NCBI GenBank assembly: GCA_917880885.1 | Contig: OU862919.1 | Location: 55,465,058 to 55,529,057 of the forward strand | From: Limnephilus marmoratus | Lineage: Eukaryota; Arthropoda; Insecta; Trichoptera; Limnephilidae | Direction: 5' to 3' | Length of the DNA stretch: 64,000 nt | Shown: positions 1 through 10,721 of the stretch, one piece after another | How the letters are laid out: the number at the start of each line of letters is the position of its first letter | How positions within the stretch are numbered: position 1 is the stretch's first letter | Notes under the pieces: generated by a model | Seen by the model: only the letters and a program-made list of their open reading frames with translations | Told to the model about the DNA's origin: nothing | Database searches by the model: none | Translations under genes and position numbers: made by a program

Positions 1-2492
1 CTTAAAAATATATAAATCAATTTTCTAATTTTTTTTACAACTTGACAAATTTGTTCCTTCCATTTCAAATTTTTATCGATAATGACTCCTAAATATTTGA
101 TTGTGTTTGTTGTTTTTAATATTGTGCAGTTTTGGATACAATAATTTTTACTATGTGTTTTGGAATTATCATGGATGATGATATCAATGTTTTTAGGGGT
201 ATCATTTTTGTGTATTGCAAATGGAATTACAAATGTTTTATCACCATTTAGTGATAGTAAATTTTCGTCGAAGAAATTCTTTAAAATATTTATGTCTTCG
301 GTGGCTTTAAATGTTACTTTTTCCCAAGTTTTATCGCTAATTATTAGTACCGTATCATCGGCGTATGAAGTAATTTGGCCATGTAGTGGTTGAAAAAAAA
401 TGTCATTAACATATATGGTGAAAAGGATTGGTCCGATTACTGTACCTTGAGGGATTCCAAAGTCTGATATTTCTTTATCGCTATTAATCTGATTTATTTT
501 TACGACTTGCGGTCGATTTTTTAGGTAGTTCGAAATCCATTTAATTGCATTGTCTTTTATACCTATATTGTTTAGTTTTTTTAGTAGAATCTCATGGGAT
601 ATACTATCAAAAGCTTTTCTGAGATCAATAAATATACCGGCACATTTTTCACCTTTATCCAATGATTCATTGATGTATGAGGTTACATTAGCAATAGCAT
701 CTTGTGTGCTGAGTGACTTTATAAAACCAAATTGGTTTTTTTGAAGAATTTTATTACTTTCTAGGAAACCGACCAATTGGTTTTTCACAATTTTTTCAAA
801 AATCTTTCCAATGTTTGAGATTAGACAAATTGGGCGATAGTTAGTTACTTGTTGAGGATCTCCAGATTTATAAATAGGTGAAATAATTGTATTTTTATAG
901 TTTGTCGGAAATATTCCCTCCGTTAAACTTAAGTTTATCAAATGAGTAATTGGTTTTACCAAATGAATTTTCATGGATTTTAGAAAATGTACTGTAATAA
1001 GGTCAAATCCGGGAGACGAACCTCCTTTCATGCCTTCTATTATTTTTAAAACTTCACTTTCTGAGGTTGTTTCAAATTTTGATAAATTATTTTGATTTTG
1101 TACATTTTCAATCGTTTGTTTTTTCGGGTTAAAAGATTTATTGATATTTTTCGCAAGATTTTTTCCTACATTAGCAAAAAAAGAATTAAAGATGTTTGCG
1201 CATTGTTTAGGTTGAATATTAGCATCTATTATTTTATTTTCATGTTCAATGTATTTTATTTTTTGTGTTTTTTTAGTGTTATCCATGGCTAAGTTGACTG
1301 TTTTCCATATTTGTTTATTGTTATTGTCTGTAGAAAGTATTTTATTTTTGAAATAGTCTTCTTTATTTTTTTTGATACAGTTTGTTAATTTATTTTTAAA
1401 TTTTTTGTAAAAAGTGTATGCTTTTTCATTTAGAGGATTTTTCAATGCTGTTTTATAAAGTTTTTCTTTGTTTCTAATTGATATTATAAGTCCTTGTGTT
1501 ATCCAAGGCTTTAAAATTCTTAGTTTAGATTTAATGCGGACTGTAGTTTCAGTAGTTGAATTTTTTATGTGTTGAGACAATATATTTTCAAAGTTTTTTG
1601 AGCAAGTCTCGGTATCATAACTATTTAACACGTTGTTCCATTGTTCATTTCTTAGTTTTTTGGATAAAATAGTCATATTTGTGTAGGAATTTGTCTTTGT
1701 TAGATTAAATTTTTTATGTTTAATTTTGTTATCATAGAGAAGAATGCATGCATGGTGGTCAGTTATATTCGTTTTCCAAACAATTGATTTGATTTTGTCG
1801 ATATCTTTAATATTTATGTTAGTCCATATATGGTCTAAACAAGATGGAGTGTGATTTTTTATCTCTCTCGTATTTTTATTAATGCACGATATGAAGTTAA
1901 ATTCAGTCATACAATTAATATATTCATTTTTGAAATTATTTTCTACGTTTTCATTAATGTTTAAATTGAAGTCTCCTGCAATAAAGCAAAGTTTATTACT
2001 AAATTTTAACAGTATGTGTTTAAATTCATTTATAAATGACGAGATATTCGAACCGTGTGTTCTGTAAACAGCTATTATGTGGTAGTTTGTTTTGTCGAGT
2101 TTTAATTGTATTTCAATACAGTTTACTAGATGTATAGGATGTTCAGTTATTTTGACAATACTAAATTTATCGTGAATGAATATGACGAGACCACTATTTT
2201 TATTGATGTTTATTTTGGTTGTAACATAATTATATTCTGGTAAATGATAGGTGGGTGATTCGTCATTAGTAAAAGTTTCTGATAATATTATGATGTCAGG
2301 TTGTTTATTTAGATTGTTTAATTTTAGAATTAATTCATCCCAATTTCGTTCCATACTTCGTATATTACTATGAAAAATGAAAATATTATTGAGATTCTTT
2401 GAGATTATGTCATTTCATGAATCGGTGTATACACACTCATATTCTTGTATTTTAAAATTATTTTCTAATTCATTAGCTATGAAGTCATCCAT
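1..2492 (-). pseudogene. LINE-alpha ORF2: endonuclease-reverse transcriptase, partial, one in-frame stop
   Basis: This polyprotein would nick the target DNA and copy the element RNA at the nick (target-primed reverse transcription). I start it at the ATG at 2492-2490 (MDDFIANELE...), directly after an in-frame TAA. Reading codons down to position 1, the only stop is a TGA at 2417-2415 (context S-stop-N); the remaining roughly 800 codons are open and continue past the window edge. The endonuclease comes first, with PDIIILSETF near 2300, an AGDFN motif near 1980 and a TDHH motif near 1760. The reverse transcriptase follows, with GFDLI near 1005, an FIDLRKAFDSISHE motif near 600 and the catalytic YADDTV at 365-348. 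The C-terminus is outside the window. The TGA may be a decayed CGA codon. Confidence 0.88.
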
Positions 2493-3206
2493 TTAGTAAA
2501 AATATTAATGTGATATTGATTTCTTTTAAATATATAGAGTATTTTCAAAGTAGAGTGTGACATAGAGTTAGTAATACAAATACGGATTTTATAATGTGTA
2601 GAGATTGTTGAAGAATGTTCCTGTTTTTTATTGATCATATATTGATTGATCACATTTTTATCATTACTAGCATAATCATTTACAATATTTAAATGCATAT
2701 CTCGTATAATAATATTATCTATATTTCTAAAATTCAATAAAACGTTTTTTGATTCTACTATAAATTGTTGTACTGTAGACTTATGTGTAGGATAAATAGC
2801 AATATAATGCGATAATTTATTTACGTCTTTAAATTTTATATTTAAAATATTAACATCATAATCATTAATTACTTCATTAATATTGAGAACATTATACTGG
2901 TTGGAAATAGATATTCCAATATCAGAGTTTTAATTTATTCTTATTATTGTTACCTGGTACCCTGGAATGGAGTAATTAGTTTCGCCAGTAGAGTAGGTCT
3001 TTGTAAACCCAATCAAGCCCGGGAAAAAATATTTCTTTTAAAGATATTATTAATTTTTCAAAAAAAATTTTTACGCTTTTAATATTTTTATGAAATTGAG
3101 TAAATCTTTTTTCAGTGCAAATAAAATAGAAATCTCTTATAGAGTGATATAAGTTTTCTTCAATACATATTTTTTTATTTAATGCGTTACATAAAAAATC
3201 ATTCAT
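2477..3206 (-). pseudogene. Endonuclease-like ORF between ORF1 and ORF2 of LINE-alpha, probably catalytically dead
   Basis: This stretch is homologous to the first part of ORF2. From the ATG at 3206-3204 it starts MNDFLCNALN, matching ORF2's MDDFIANELE, and continues through FHKNIKS (ORF2: FHSNIRS) and IAIYPTHKS (ORF2: IAVYRTHGS). In the best 47-residue block about 21 residues are identical by eye. The catalytic pieces have changed: the glutamate of LSETF is a lysine (FTKTY), and GDFN reads RDMH. Two lesions break it here: a frameshift, probably in the A6 run at 3024-3029, and a TAA at 2932-2930. It ends at a TAG (2479-2477) that overlaps the ORF2 start by 16 nt. A second possible start at 3281 would overlap the ORF1 end. 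Its role is unknown; I infer an old tandem duplication of the endonuclease region. Confidence 0.72.
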
Positions 3207-3252
3207 TGTTAATTTATAGATAAGAGTTTGAGGAAATGAAAATTTACAATAT

Positions 3253-4323
3253 TTATTCGTAGTCAATGCGTTCTTTGGCAATTCGAAGCATTTTTTGCCG
3301 GTAAAGGCATTTTATGCTATCGACTCTATGATCGGTGGAATAGTTCATATCAAACCTTTTGTTTTGGACACAGCAGTTGTTGCAGATTGGAGTTTGTTCT
3401 TTGTTTTCACATTTGGATAGTATATGTTCCTTAGTGCAATGAGGGCAAATGGGAGGCTGCGTCCTGGCGAGACATCTTTGAGCTGTGTGGCCGAACTTGA
3501 GGCAATGGTAACATTGTGTGAGCGGGCTGCAGTCGCTGACGTACACTCTTTGGAATTTGATGTTTAATTTTTTTTTATCAATTAGTTTTTTCCTTAATTG
3601 TCCAGTTGTTTCGATAATGTAGTTAGTGGTGTCGTTTTCTTTTCGTTCATTGTACTTATTTTTTAATTCCTTGATAAGCTTAATGTCTTTTTTGTCTTCT
3701 AGGGTTAATCCTTCATTTTGTTGTACAATCCCGTCTATAATTTCTTCTTCAGTCAATTGGCATTGCAGGCTTTTCAACATTAAGCACGGTTTCCTTTTTT
3801 TTATTTCTTCGGCCGATACTTCTTTTCAAATTACTTTATTTATCTCTTCGGTTAATTTTTCTGCATCTTCTTTTTTTTGGCAAGAAATCACTAATTTTTG
3901 TTCTCCGATCTTTTTTACTCCATTTACTCCAACTTTTATTTTTGTTAAATTAATATTTTTTTGAATTTTTATTTTTATGTCCTCGGCCTTCAAGGTGTTT
4001 TTTGAGGTAATTAAAATGGCGTATTTCTGTTCTGCATTATATGAAGTTTCTGCGAAGTTTTTATTGTTACTTAGTGCACTAGCGTATGATTTTTTGTTAT
4101 TTTGATGGATTTCTTCGAGTTTCTGTGTGTAGTGATGATTATTTTTAATATTAATTTCTTGTAATTCTATGATCTTCTTTTGTAGACTAATTAGTTCGTG
4201 ATGAATTTTTTCTTCCAGTGATACAATATTTTGTTCCAGTGTTAATTTTATTTTTGAGTCTTTCACTGAAGTGATCTTATTAACTAAGTCTTTAATATTT
4301 TTAAAAATTTCTTCGGTTTCCAT
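3253..4323 (-). pseudogene. LINE-alpha ORF1: gag-like nucleic-acid-binding protein with CCHC knuckles, one in-frame stop
   Basis: ORF1 proteins of this group coat the element RNA. From the ATG at 4323 the frame is 357 codons including a single TGA at 3828-3826, which would split it into 165 and 191 codons. The N-terminal third is rich in E, K, I, L and Q and looks coiled-coil. A mixed region follows (about residues 100-165). The C-terminal part has CYHCLKFGHTAQRC (a perfect CX2CX4HX4C) and a second Cys/His cluster, CPHCTKEHILSKC, then a Cys pair, and ends RIDYE. The TGA falls between KVI and KEV, and the sequence reads smoothly across it, so I take it as a point mutation in one ORF rather than two genes. 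Confidence 0.85.
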
Positions 4324-4370
4324 ATTAAATTAATGGAATCGCCCAGGTGGGCGAGTTATTAATGTAAGTA

Positions 4371-5469
4371 ATTATATTTATTTATTTATTTAATTTCAAC
4401 GGTATACATATACCATAAGAACTGATTACATGTCACAAAATGAAAAATAATAATACAGAAATAATAAAAAAAAAAGTTTAACAGATGATTGTGGCATTTG
4501 AATTAGAAATGACACCAGATAGAGAATTACATACAAAAATCTATAGTACAAAATATAGAATTAATATTGACTGAAAAGGTTTGATAGCATAGCCCTCTTG
4601 TACCTACTTTCCGTGCAGTTAAATAGATCTGCAACATCTGCATATCTATTAGTAACATCATGTAACCTAGGTAAAAGGGAGTGTTTAGTATACTCAGTCT
4701 TATTATTGTTACATTTAAACAGGATTTTAGATCGAGTGGTTCTCGTGGGAATATGAAATTCAATGAGCTTAGTTAAATTAGGACTGTCTATGCTACCATT
4801 TACAATTTTGAACATAAATATTATTGTTTTACTTCTTACAAAATAACGCGATTGTACTCGTTCGGTGCTGAGCGAGATATCTATTATAACCACTAATTAG
4901 TCGAATGATGATTGGGGAAGAGCAGTTCTTTATTTCCGAGTCTACGAGAAGATATATTGAATGGGATGAGTTGGATGAGTTTGTAGTAATTTAGGTTAAT
5001 CCAGTTGATGATTTTGAAGAAACAAATAAGATCAGATTTTTTTCCGATGGTCTTTTAAAGGAGAAAGGTTTAGAGTTTGTTCATATTAATCGTACGAGTA
5101 AATTGCCTCGTTCTAATCCTAGCCTCCTAGCAATCCCTTTTAGGAACCGATGTTGAACGTACTCAATATGACGAATATGGACAGCATAAAAAGTAGACCA
5201 TATAACATAAGCATATTCAAGATGGGAGCGAAGAGTTCTTAGGGTATTTATGTTTTTGAAGTCAGAAGTGATTGTAGAGAAAAAAAAAGTAGTTTGAGAG
5301 ATTTATTAACAATAACATTTATATGTTCCCGAAAAGAAAGCTTGCTATCAAGAGAGATTCCAAGGTTTTTAATAGATTGAACGGTTGTTAAGCAATTATT
5401 CCATCCATTTTTTTTTAAATTGTATGAAATTAAAAACTTAATATATGAAATAAATGTCTTTCGTACCAA
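4371..5469 (-). pseudogene. LINE-beta: 5'-truncated LINE, C-terminal part of ORF2 with (AAAT)n tail
   Basis: Minus-strand fragments read as the end of a LINE reverse-transcriptase protein. At 5469-5248 there is a KNLGISLDSKLSFREHIN block, the usual region just after the polymerase palm. Between about 5240 and 5100 there is LEYAYVIW in another frame. At 4893-4561 there is an IEFHIPTRTTRS block typical of the extreme C-terminus. At least two frameshifts separate them. The 3' end is an (AAAT)n run (TTTA on the plus strand) at about 4371-4391, directly against the 5' end of LINE-alpha. The 5' truncation point is near 5465, where base composition changes abruptly. I infer a dead-on-arrival insertion; the clade is not certain. 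Confidence 0.72.
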
Positions 5470-6125
5470 CTCGGGATTTAGCCCTGTTCGGAGATGTGCG
5501 GTCAGCTCCCTCCGCTGCTGACCTGTGCTGAACGGCAGGCTGGAGCGACGAATCAGGCCTCCAGTCCCGCGGTTTCCCAGCGACGTCCCGTCCCAGGGCG
5601 GTTGCCAGCCAGCCGACTATGTTGATGACGGCCAAAGTGGGCGATCTTCGGCCGCATCTCTGCGAGCACCTCTGGCTCCAGGTGTAGTCGGAAGGTCTTG
5701 TGATGTCTGCGTCTGCAGATGCTGGATGTGGTTTTAATCCAGAAGAAATAATGGGCTCCCATGGTACTCCGCTGCTGATCCAGGATTTTAATGATTGTCC
5801 TGATAGTCTTCAATGATGGATGCCGCTGATAGGCGCGGATTTATCAATCTTCACATGTTGTTAAAATAATGGCGAACTCTTACTATTTGATTACGTCGAC
5901 CCGCCACAGGGACGGTGGCCGAAGTCACCTGTGGCTGCTCAAAGAATGAGGAGTTCTCTTTTCAAATCTCCTGATTTGAATTTGTCCAGGATCAGCAACT
6001 GTTGCATTCAAAAATATTGCAGGGCTCGCAATATTACCAATGCCCAAATGTCAATGGGCAAGCACTAGAGGTGTATGGTGTGTATATAAGAGGGTGCACA
6101 CACCTTGTTACCAATACTTTTATAT
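5470..6125. other. GC-rich unassigned segment (5470-5830) and flank
   Basis: Roughly 5470-5830 is far richer in G+C than its surroundings. It carries overlapping open frames on both strands, but no domain I recognise and no codon pattern that favours one frame. A minus-strand reading (SICRRRHHKTFRLHLEPEV...) has the look of a LINE or DNA-element remnant, which I cannot place. 5830-6125 shows no coding signal. Repeat-library matching would be needed. Confidence 0.4.
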
Positions 6126-6129
6126 AACA

Positions 6130-6378
6130 ATATGACGCAACAATGAGTGGTAGAAGAAGTTGGGGATGCCCGAGGAAGACATGGCACCATCAAGTGAATC
6201 AGATACTCATGTCGGGCCATGTCAAAAGTCAGAATAATATAAGAGTATGTATGAGACGATGTATGAATGTAGATGTGTCAAAGAGTGTGTGCCAAGACCG
6301 GGTTGTTTGGCGGTCCGTCCTCTCTGCCCACCCCTGCAGAAAATGGCGTGATGGTTAGTTAGTTAGTTAGAGTACACT
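6130..6378 (+). pseudogene. LINE C-terminal scrap with (TTAG)n tail
   Basis: The plus-strand frame contains GRRSWGCPRKTWHHQV and, further on, DRVVWRS followed by a stop and a run of TTAG units at about 6356-6370. The pattern (G-R-R-S-x-G-x-P-R-K-x-W, then D-R-x-x-W-R) is the usual end of the RTE-like/R1-like LINE polyprotein, and a short microsatellite is the usual 3' end. Only about 75 codons remain, so this is a strongly 5'-truncated copy. No TSD was found. Confidence 0.6.
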
Positions 6379-7550
6379 TTTAAAAATTACTTATTTTACT
6401 GGACAGGTACTTAGTTTTCAATTAGCAACGTACCCCTCCCCGCTTTCTTTCAAGTATTTTTTTTTTATAAAACAGAGCATATATTAAATATAACCCAACT
6501 ATAATCGGGACAATTGCGCTTTCGTGTAGATTTAATTTAATTAAAAATACTTATAGAAGTCTCAACGGTTTATTTGTGGTGACTATTTCGTCTCAGGTAT
6601 TTAAGTCACATATTCGTTGTCCATGCTTCAACACCCATGTTCCAATTCCGCAGTAAAGACCAAACTAAATCACTGTGTTAACATGAGCTAGGAATAAATT
6701 GGTCTTGTGGGAGAGTTAATTCAATTTTGCCCGCCGGCTTTGGTATAAATTAGTTGTGTCCAAGAAAAATAATCAACCTCAGGCAGCAAAATACCTACAA
6801 GCTCCGAGATTTTCGCACTTTTTCATAGGTTCTAAGCGTATTTTATTTTCAGCGAAAAAATTATTTGTTATGAGAAAAATAAAATAATAGAAACAACGTT
6901 CGTACTCGATCTCATATTCTACAATACAAAATTTAACCAAACATTTTTTGGTGGAGACTGATTTGTCTACCATTAAATATCTTCTTTTCATATGGAGAAG
7001 AATGTACGTATTTTTTATTATTGCAGTAAGGCCGGTAGGGCACTATTGTAGCTCGACCAGAGAGAAAAAAGGTTATTTGTCTTGTAATGAGGGAAGGGAA
7101 GGGACGTCTGCATGTTGTTGGCTTCCAAATAACACGTAAGAATAAATAATTTCTTCGTGAGTAAGGTGAGATAAAATAATTAATTACACTTCATAATACC
7201 ATTTATACGATATTATATTATTACTATGAGAAATATAACTATCCAGATTAGAAATAATATGTGAAATGTAATTTTGATATGATTTTAGATTTTGAGGCTG
7301 TCTTTGTTTAGTGCTCTGAAGAACTAACCTAATGGAGAAGGATCATTGTTCACAGAGGAGCAATTTGAATGCGTTTTTTTTCAGCCTTATGGTGATCAGT
7401 TTAGAATATATCTATTCTTTTCCACAAATACTCGTATGTATCAATATGGGTTGGTTATAAATTTGGGTGGATTCGTTAAAAAAACAATTATATTTAACAC
7501 TAAAAAACAAATATTTATTTAGACAAAAGAAAATACAAATGGAAAATTTA
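6379..7550. other. No recognised feature
   Basis: AT-rich sequence. The open frames here are short, overlap one another and carry no domain I can identify. I see no RNA gene, inverted repeat or tandem array. Confidence 0.5.
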
Positions 7551-7554
7551 TTTG

Positions 7555-7850
7555 TTAAAACGATATCGACAAGACGTACTCTTCATATCTGTACCTCGTG
7601 TTTTTAAAAACCCGCTGGTACATTGCACTTGGAATAGCAGCTTGTAACAGTTTGAAATTATTCCCATATACCCATTCATAAAGTCGGTTGTTACGCATTA
7701 ATTCCAATTGATTTTTAATTCCTATTTGAAAAGTCAAAATTAGAACAAGAAAGGATCTACAGAAGAATACTTAAAATAAGCTGGATGGACAGGGTTACGA
7801 ATGAAGATGTTATGGTATATCCAAGGTTGAGATCATGACTGCGGAACATT
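7555..7850 (+). pseudogene. LINE-gamma C-terminal scrap in the opposite orientation to its RT
   Basis: At 7741-7850 the plus strand reads IYRRILKISWMDRVTNEDVM, a well-known block near the end of an RTE-like reverse-transcriptase protein that normally follows an EAW motif. The neighbouring RT domain of the same type of protein (7855-8580) is on the minus strand, so the two parts face each other. A short minus-strand frame at 7737-7555 has no clear homology. I infer that an inversion or a second insertion created the junction near 7852. Confidence 0.6.
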
Positions 7851-7854
7851 TTTT

Positions 7855-8580
7855 TCATGCGGATAAAGGTTGCACGAGCTTGCTCAATTTGATTTCAACC
7901 ATTTGCTTGCGACATTTGATTTCAACCGAAGGATCCCATCTATCATTTAAATTGCAGCCCAAGTATACAATACTTCGTACCTTCTCTAGTTCTGTTCCTG
8001 CAATATAAAGATGTTCATCCAATGTTATTTTGCTTATGAGCATGTATTTTGTTTTATTTATATTCAGTTCTAGCCCATAATTCTCACAAGTCTTCACTAC
8101 TTGATTCAGCAAAAGATGTAAATCCTCAATGTTACTTGTTAGAAGTACCGTATCATCTGCATAACGCAAGTTGTTTAGAATCTTCCCATTTATAATAAGT
8201 CCTTGAGTAGCTTCTTGCAGAGCTTCATTGAATATTTCTTCTGAATATAAGTTGAACAGCATAGGTGAAAGAATACAACCCTGTCGCACGCATCTCTTTA
8301 TTTCTACTTCGTCTGTTAGATATTGCTCTACTCTTACTGCTCCTTTCTGGTTCCAATAAAGATTATCTATTATCCTTATATCTTTATCATCTACCCCGGA
8401 GGTTTTCAGAATTTGAATCATTTTATCATGTCTAACTCTATCAAACGCTTTAAGGAAGTCAATGAAGCATGCATGCACATTTGTATTCACATCTCTACAT
8501 CTTTGGATTAGTACTTGAGTACTAAATAACGCTTCCCGAGTACCCAACCCATTTCGAAAGCCAAATTGTGTTACGAAATT
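7855..8580 (-). pseudogene. LINE-gamma reverse transcriptase fragment (RTE-like)
   Basis: About 240 codons are continuously open on the minus strand. In order they show FGFRNGLGTREALF, a palm motif ACFIDFLKAFDRVRHDK, the RQGCILSPMLFN motif, the catalytic YADDTVLL box at about 8170-8150, and YLGCNLND near the end of the RT region. The block order and wording match RTE-like LINE reverse transcriptases. The endonuclease and N-terminal RT are absent (5' truncation near 8580) and the C-terminus is lost at the junction near 7855. The upstream part of the open frame (to 8631) does not resemble the protein and is probably flanking sequence. The RT core has no internal stop, so it is younger than its neighbours. 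Confidence 0.82.
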
Positions 8581-8639
8581 GTGTGAAATTAATATAAAAT
8601 ACGTAAAAAATATAATTACTAGATTATTCATTAATAAAC

Positions 8640-9376
8640 TAAAATAAGTTTCAACGAATTATTTTGTATGAAGATTAAAACACAATTTTTATTATTATTT
8701 CCAAAATATTTTAATGTGGTTACCTCCATAGTAACGTATTCCATTAATTATTATGTATTCTCCCATTAATTTGGGAAAACTAAAACAACTTTTTAGTGGC
8801 AACACTGAACCTGTATTAGACTATTTGACATTTTATTTCAATTTCTGCGTTTTTTAAATAAATTTGAATATGTAAATAATAAACTTATGGGTGGAAAGTA
8901 ATTCCGCTTGATTTATTATGTTTTTCTTACCTCGAATTTAACCATTTTGGAGATAGTTTTGATCGCGCATCGTCGGGGTCAACTCGGTCGGCGTCACGCT
9001 GAGCACTGAACTAACGTTAGTTGGGCATAAGCTTGTGGCTATATGTACAGTAGCAATGCTTTGACGCGGTCATTACTAATCTAATCTAATTGTGTACATA
9101 TCAATGTATGGCACATCGCTTCCTTTTGTTAAAACTATCACCTGCGATTAGAGGCTTTAAATTTTACTCTAACCCGATACTACACATCAGAAAATGAGGA
9201 TGTAAAAATTAGATTTTTTAACGACAATAATGTGCTAAGTTCATTTCATATAATATCCTTTTCTTTTCACTAAATTGTTACTACATTGTGTCTTTAACTG
9301 CTACTAATCTAACCATGTGTTGAACCACAGTACCCTCCTTGAGAATCTGAAGGAGGATAGTGTATTTATACTTAAC
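8640..9376. other. No recognised feature
   Basis: AT-rich DNA with a short GC-richer patch near 8960-9010. No coding frame, tRNA-like structure or repeat was recognised. It may include the flank or 5' leader of LINE-A, whose exact 5' end I cannot fix. Confidence 0.4.
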
Positions 9377-9619
9377 TCAACACGTTAAATATCGGTCTCG
9401 CCGGCCCCCGGTTGCCGATCTATGTATCTGAGCAGTTAAAATTTCGGGCGAAACAGATTTGGTATAAAACTCGCCAATTTGCAAGAGCGAAACAAAATCA
9501 ATTTGCATGGATCCAACAGGGACGTATATACCTGCGGAGAGAGACAGGTTCAGGCGCAATTCTTATATCCGATTAAAGCAAGCTGGCTTCCCTATGATTA
9601 TCTCAAACACAATATACCT

Positions 9620-10070
9620 ACTGCCGACAACGTTAACAAGATGAAGATTCTATTATTACTATTACTACTTCTACTACATATTACCACTGCCGACAACGAT
9701 TGCAAGATGAAGGTTCTATTATTATTATTTCAACTACTACTACTTATTACTACTGCCGACAATGATTACAAGATGAAGGTACTATTATTATTATTACTAC
9801 TACAACTACTTATTACTACTGCCGACATTGATTACAAGATGAAGGTATTATTATTATTATTACTACTGCTACTTATTACTACTGCCGACAACGATTACAA
9901 GGTGAAGGTTCCTGCCGACAACGATTACAAGATGAAGGTTACTGCCGACAAAGATTACAAGATGAAGGTTCTATTATTATTATTGCTACTACTACTACTT
10001 ACTACTACTTCAGACAACGACTACAAGAAGAAGGTTCTTTTATTATTATTGCCATTATTATATCCTGTGA
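9620..10070 (+). repeat. Minisatellite in the LINE-A leader
   Basis: About eight units each begin with TGCCGACAACGATTACAAG or a close variant, at roughly 9622, 9689, 9754, 9823, 9884, 9915, 9945 and 10010. Most are 61-69 bp and end in a TTA/CTA-rich stretch; two are only about 30 bp and lack that stretch. The array ends about 100 bp before the endonuclease start. The open frame across it (poly-Leu with DNDYKMKV repeats) is a result of the repeat. In some LINEs such 5' monomers carry promoter activity; here that is inference. Confidence 0.85.
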
Positions 10071-10171
10071 TTATCCACATCCAATCACTCGAATCTAATA
10101 TACTCACGAGAAATGGATCATAATCGTATAGTAGTGAAAATTCCATTGCATCACATCTCACCTGAATAATC

Positions 10172-10685
10172 ATGATTCAACTACCTCCTGATATTTACAA
10201 TGACACAGATGTAACGTGCAACACATATGTGATTTACGATCTCAACAAATTAAATAATTTCAGTTGGAAGTCTTATAATTTAAAGATTATCCATCAGAAT
10301 ATCAGAAGTATGTCAAGCCTTGATGATTTTCTGTTATTTCTAGATCAATTCAATCATACTTTTGATGTTTTAATTTTATCAGAGTGTTGGATCAATAAAA
10401 ACTACACCTCTAAAATAATACAATTTTACACAGAATATCACTCAATTAAAAATATAAATAAATCTAGCGGGATTGTTGTCTACATCAAAGACGGTATACA
10501 AGCACAAGTCAAAGAAATTATATTATCACAAGGTAACTGCCTCAGAATTGTTCTGAATAATAATTTATGTATTTTTGCTATTTATAGATCACCTTCTTTC
10601 CAGAGCATAGATTCTTTTTTGAATTCACTCCAAACTATTATTAGCAATTCCAATAAATTTGAACGTCAAATCATTATAGGAGACC

Positions 10686-10690
<5 letters not shown>
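10172..10690 (+). pseudogene. LINE-A ORF2 start: endonuclease, N-terminal half
   Basis: The ATG at 10172 opens a frame that reads IIHQNIRSM, then LSECWI with the catalytic glutamate, SSGIVVYIKDG, IFAIYRS and IIGDLNI. These are the ordered blocks of an apurinic-type LINE endonuclease, which nicks the genomic target. The frame is intact until about 10690, where a minus-strand LINE-E copy with a TA-repeat tail interrupts it; the (TA)n produces a false YIYIYI end. The protein resumes at about 11209 with N-T-L-S-P-F. The likely TSD is a TTAATA-like sequence on both sides. Confidence 0.85.

Positions 10691-10721
<31 letters not shown>

Larger units (their letters stand above)
1..4370 (-). mobile_element. 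LINE-alpha, CR1/Jockey-group non-LTR retrotransposon, three ORFs, left end outside window
   Basis: On the minus strand the order is ORF1 (gag-like, two zinc knuckles), an endonuclease-like ORF, then ORF2 (apurinic-type endonuclease plus reverse transcriptase), which is still open when it reaches position 1. The 5' end lies near 4330-4370, where the short GC-rich leader just upstream of the ORF1 start gives way to the (AAAT)n tail of another LINE. The endonuclease and a YADD reverse transcriptase place it in the broad CR1/Jockey group; the exact clade needs a tree. Damage in this copy is light: one in-frame TGA in ORF1, one in ORF2, and one stop and one frameshift in the middle ORF. Confidence 0.85.

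Noticed and set aside
1..2067. Plus-strand frames at 160-393, 550-744, 1092-1292 and 1882-2067
   Set aside because: They are antisense to the continuous minus-strand LINE ORF2 and show no domain.
3253..4323. Two separate small genes at 3253-3780 and 3826-4323
   Set aside because: They share one frame and are divided by a single TGA with continuous gag-like sequence; treated as one ORF1.
7741..8580. Twin-priming 5' inversion of one LINE copy
   Set aside because: In twin priming the inverted upstream part lies 5' of the forward 3' part; here the order is the opposite.
9479..10123. A 214-residue poly-Leu protein
   Set aside because: The frame is produced by the minisatellite; the LINE-A ORF2 starts just after it in a different frame.
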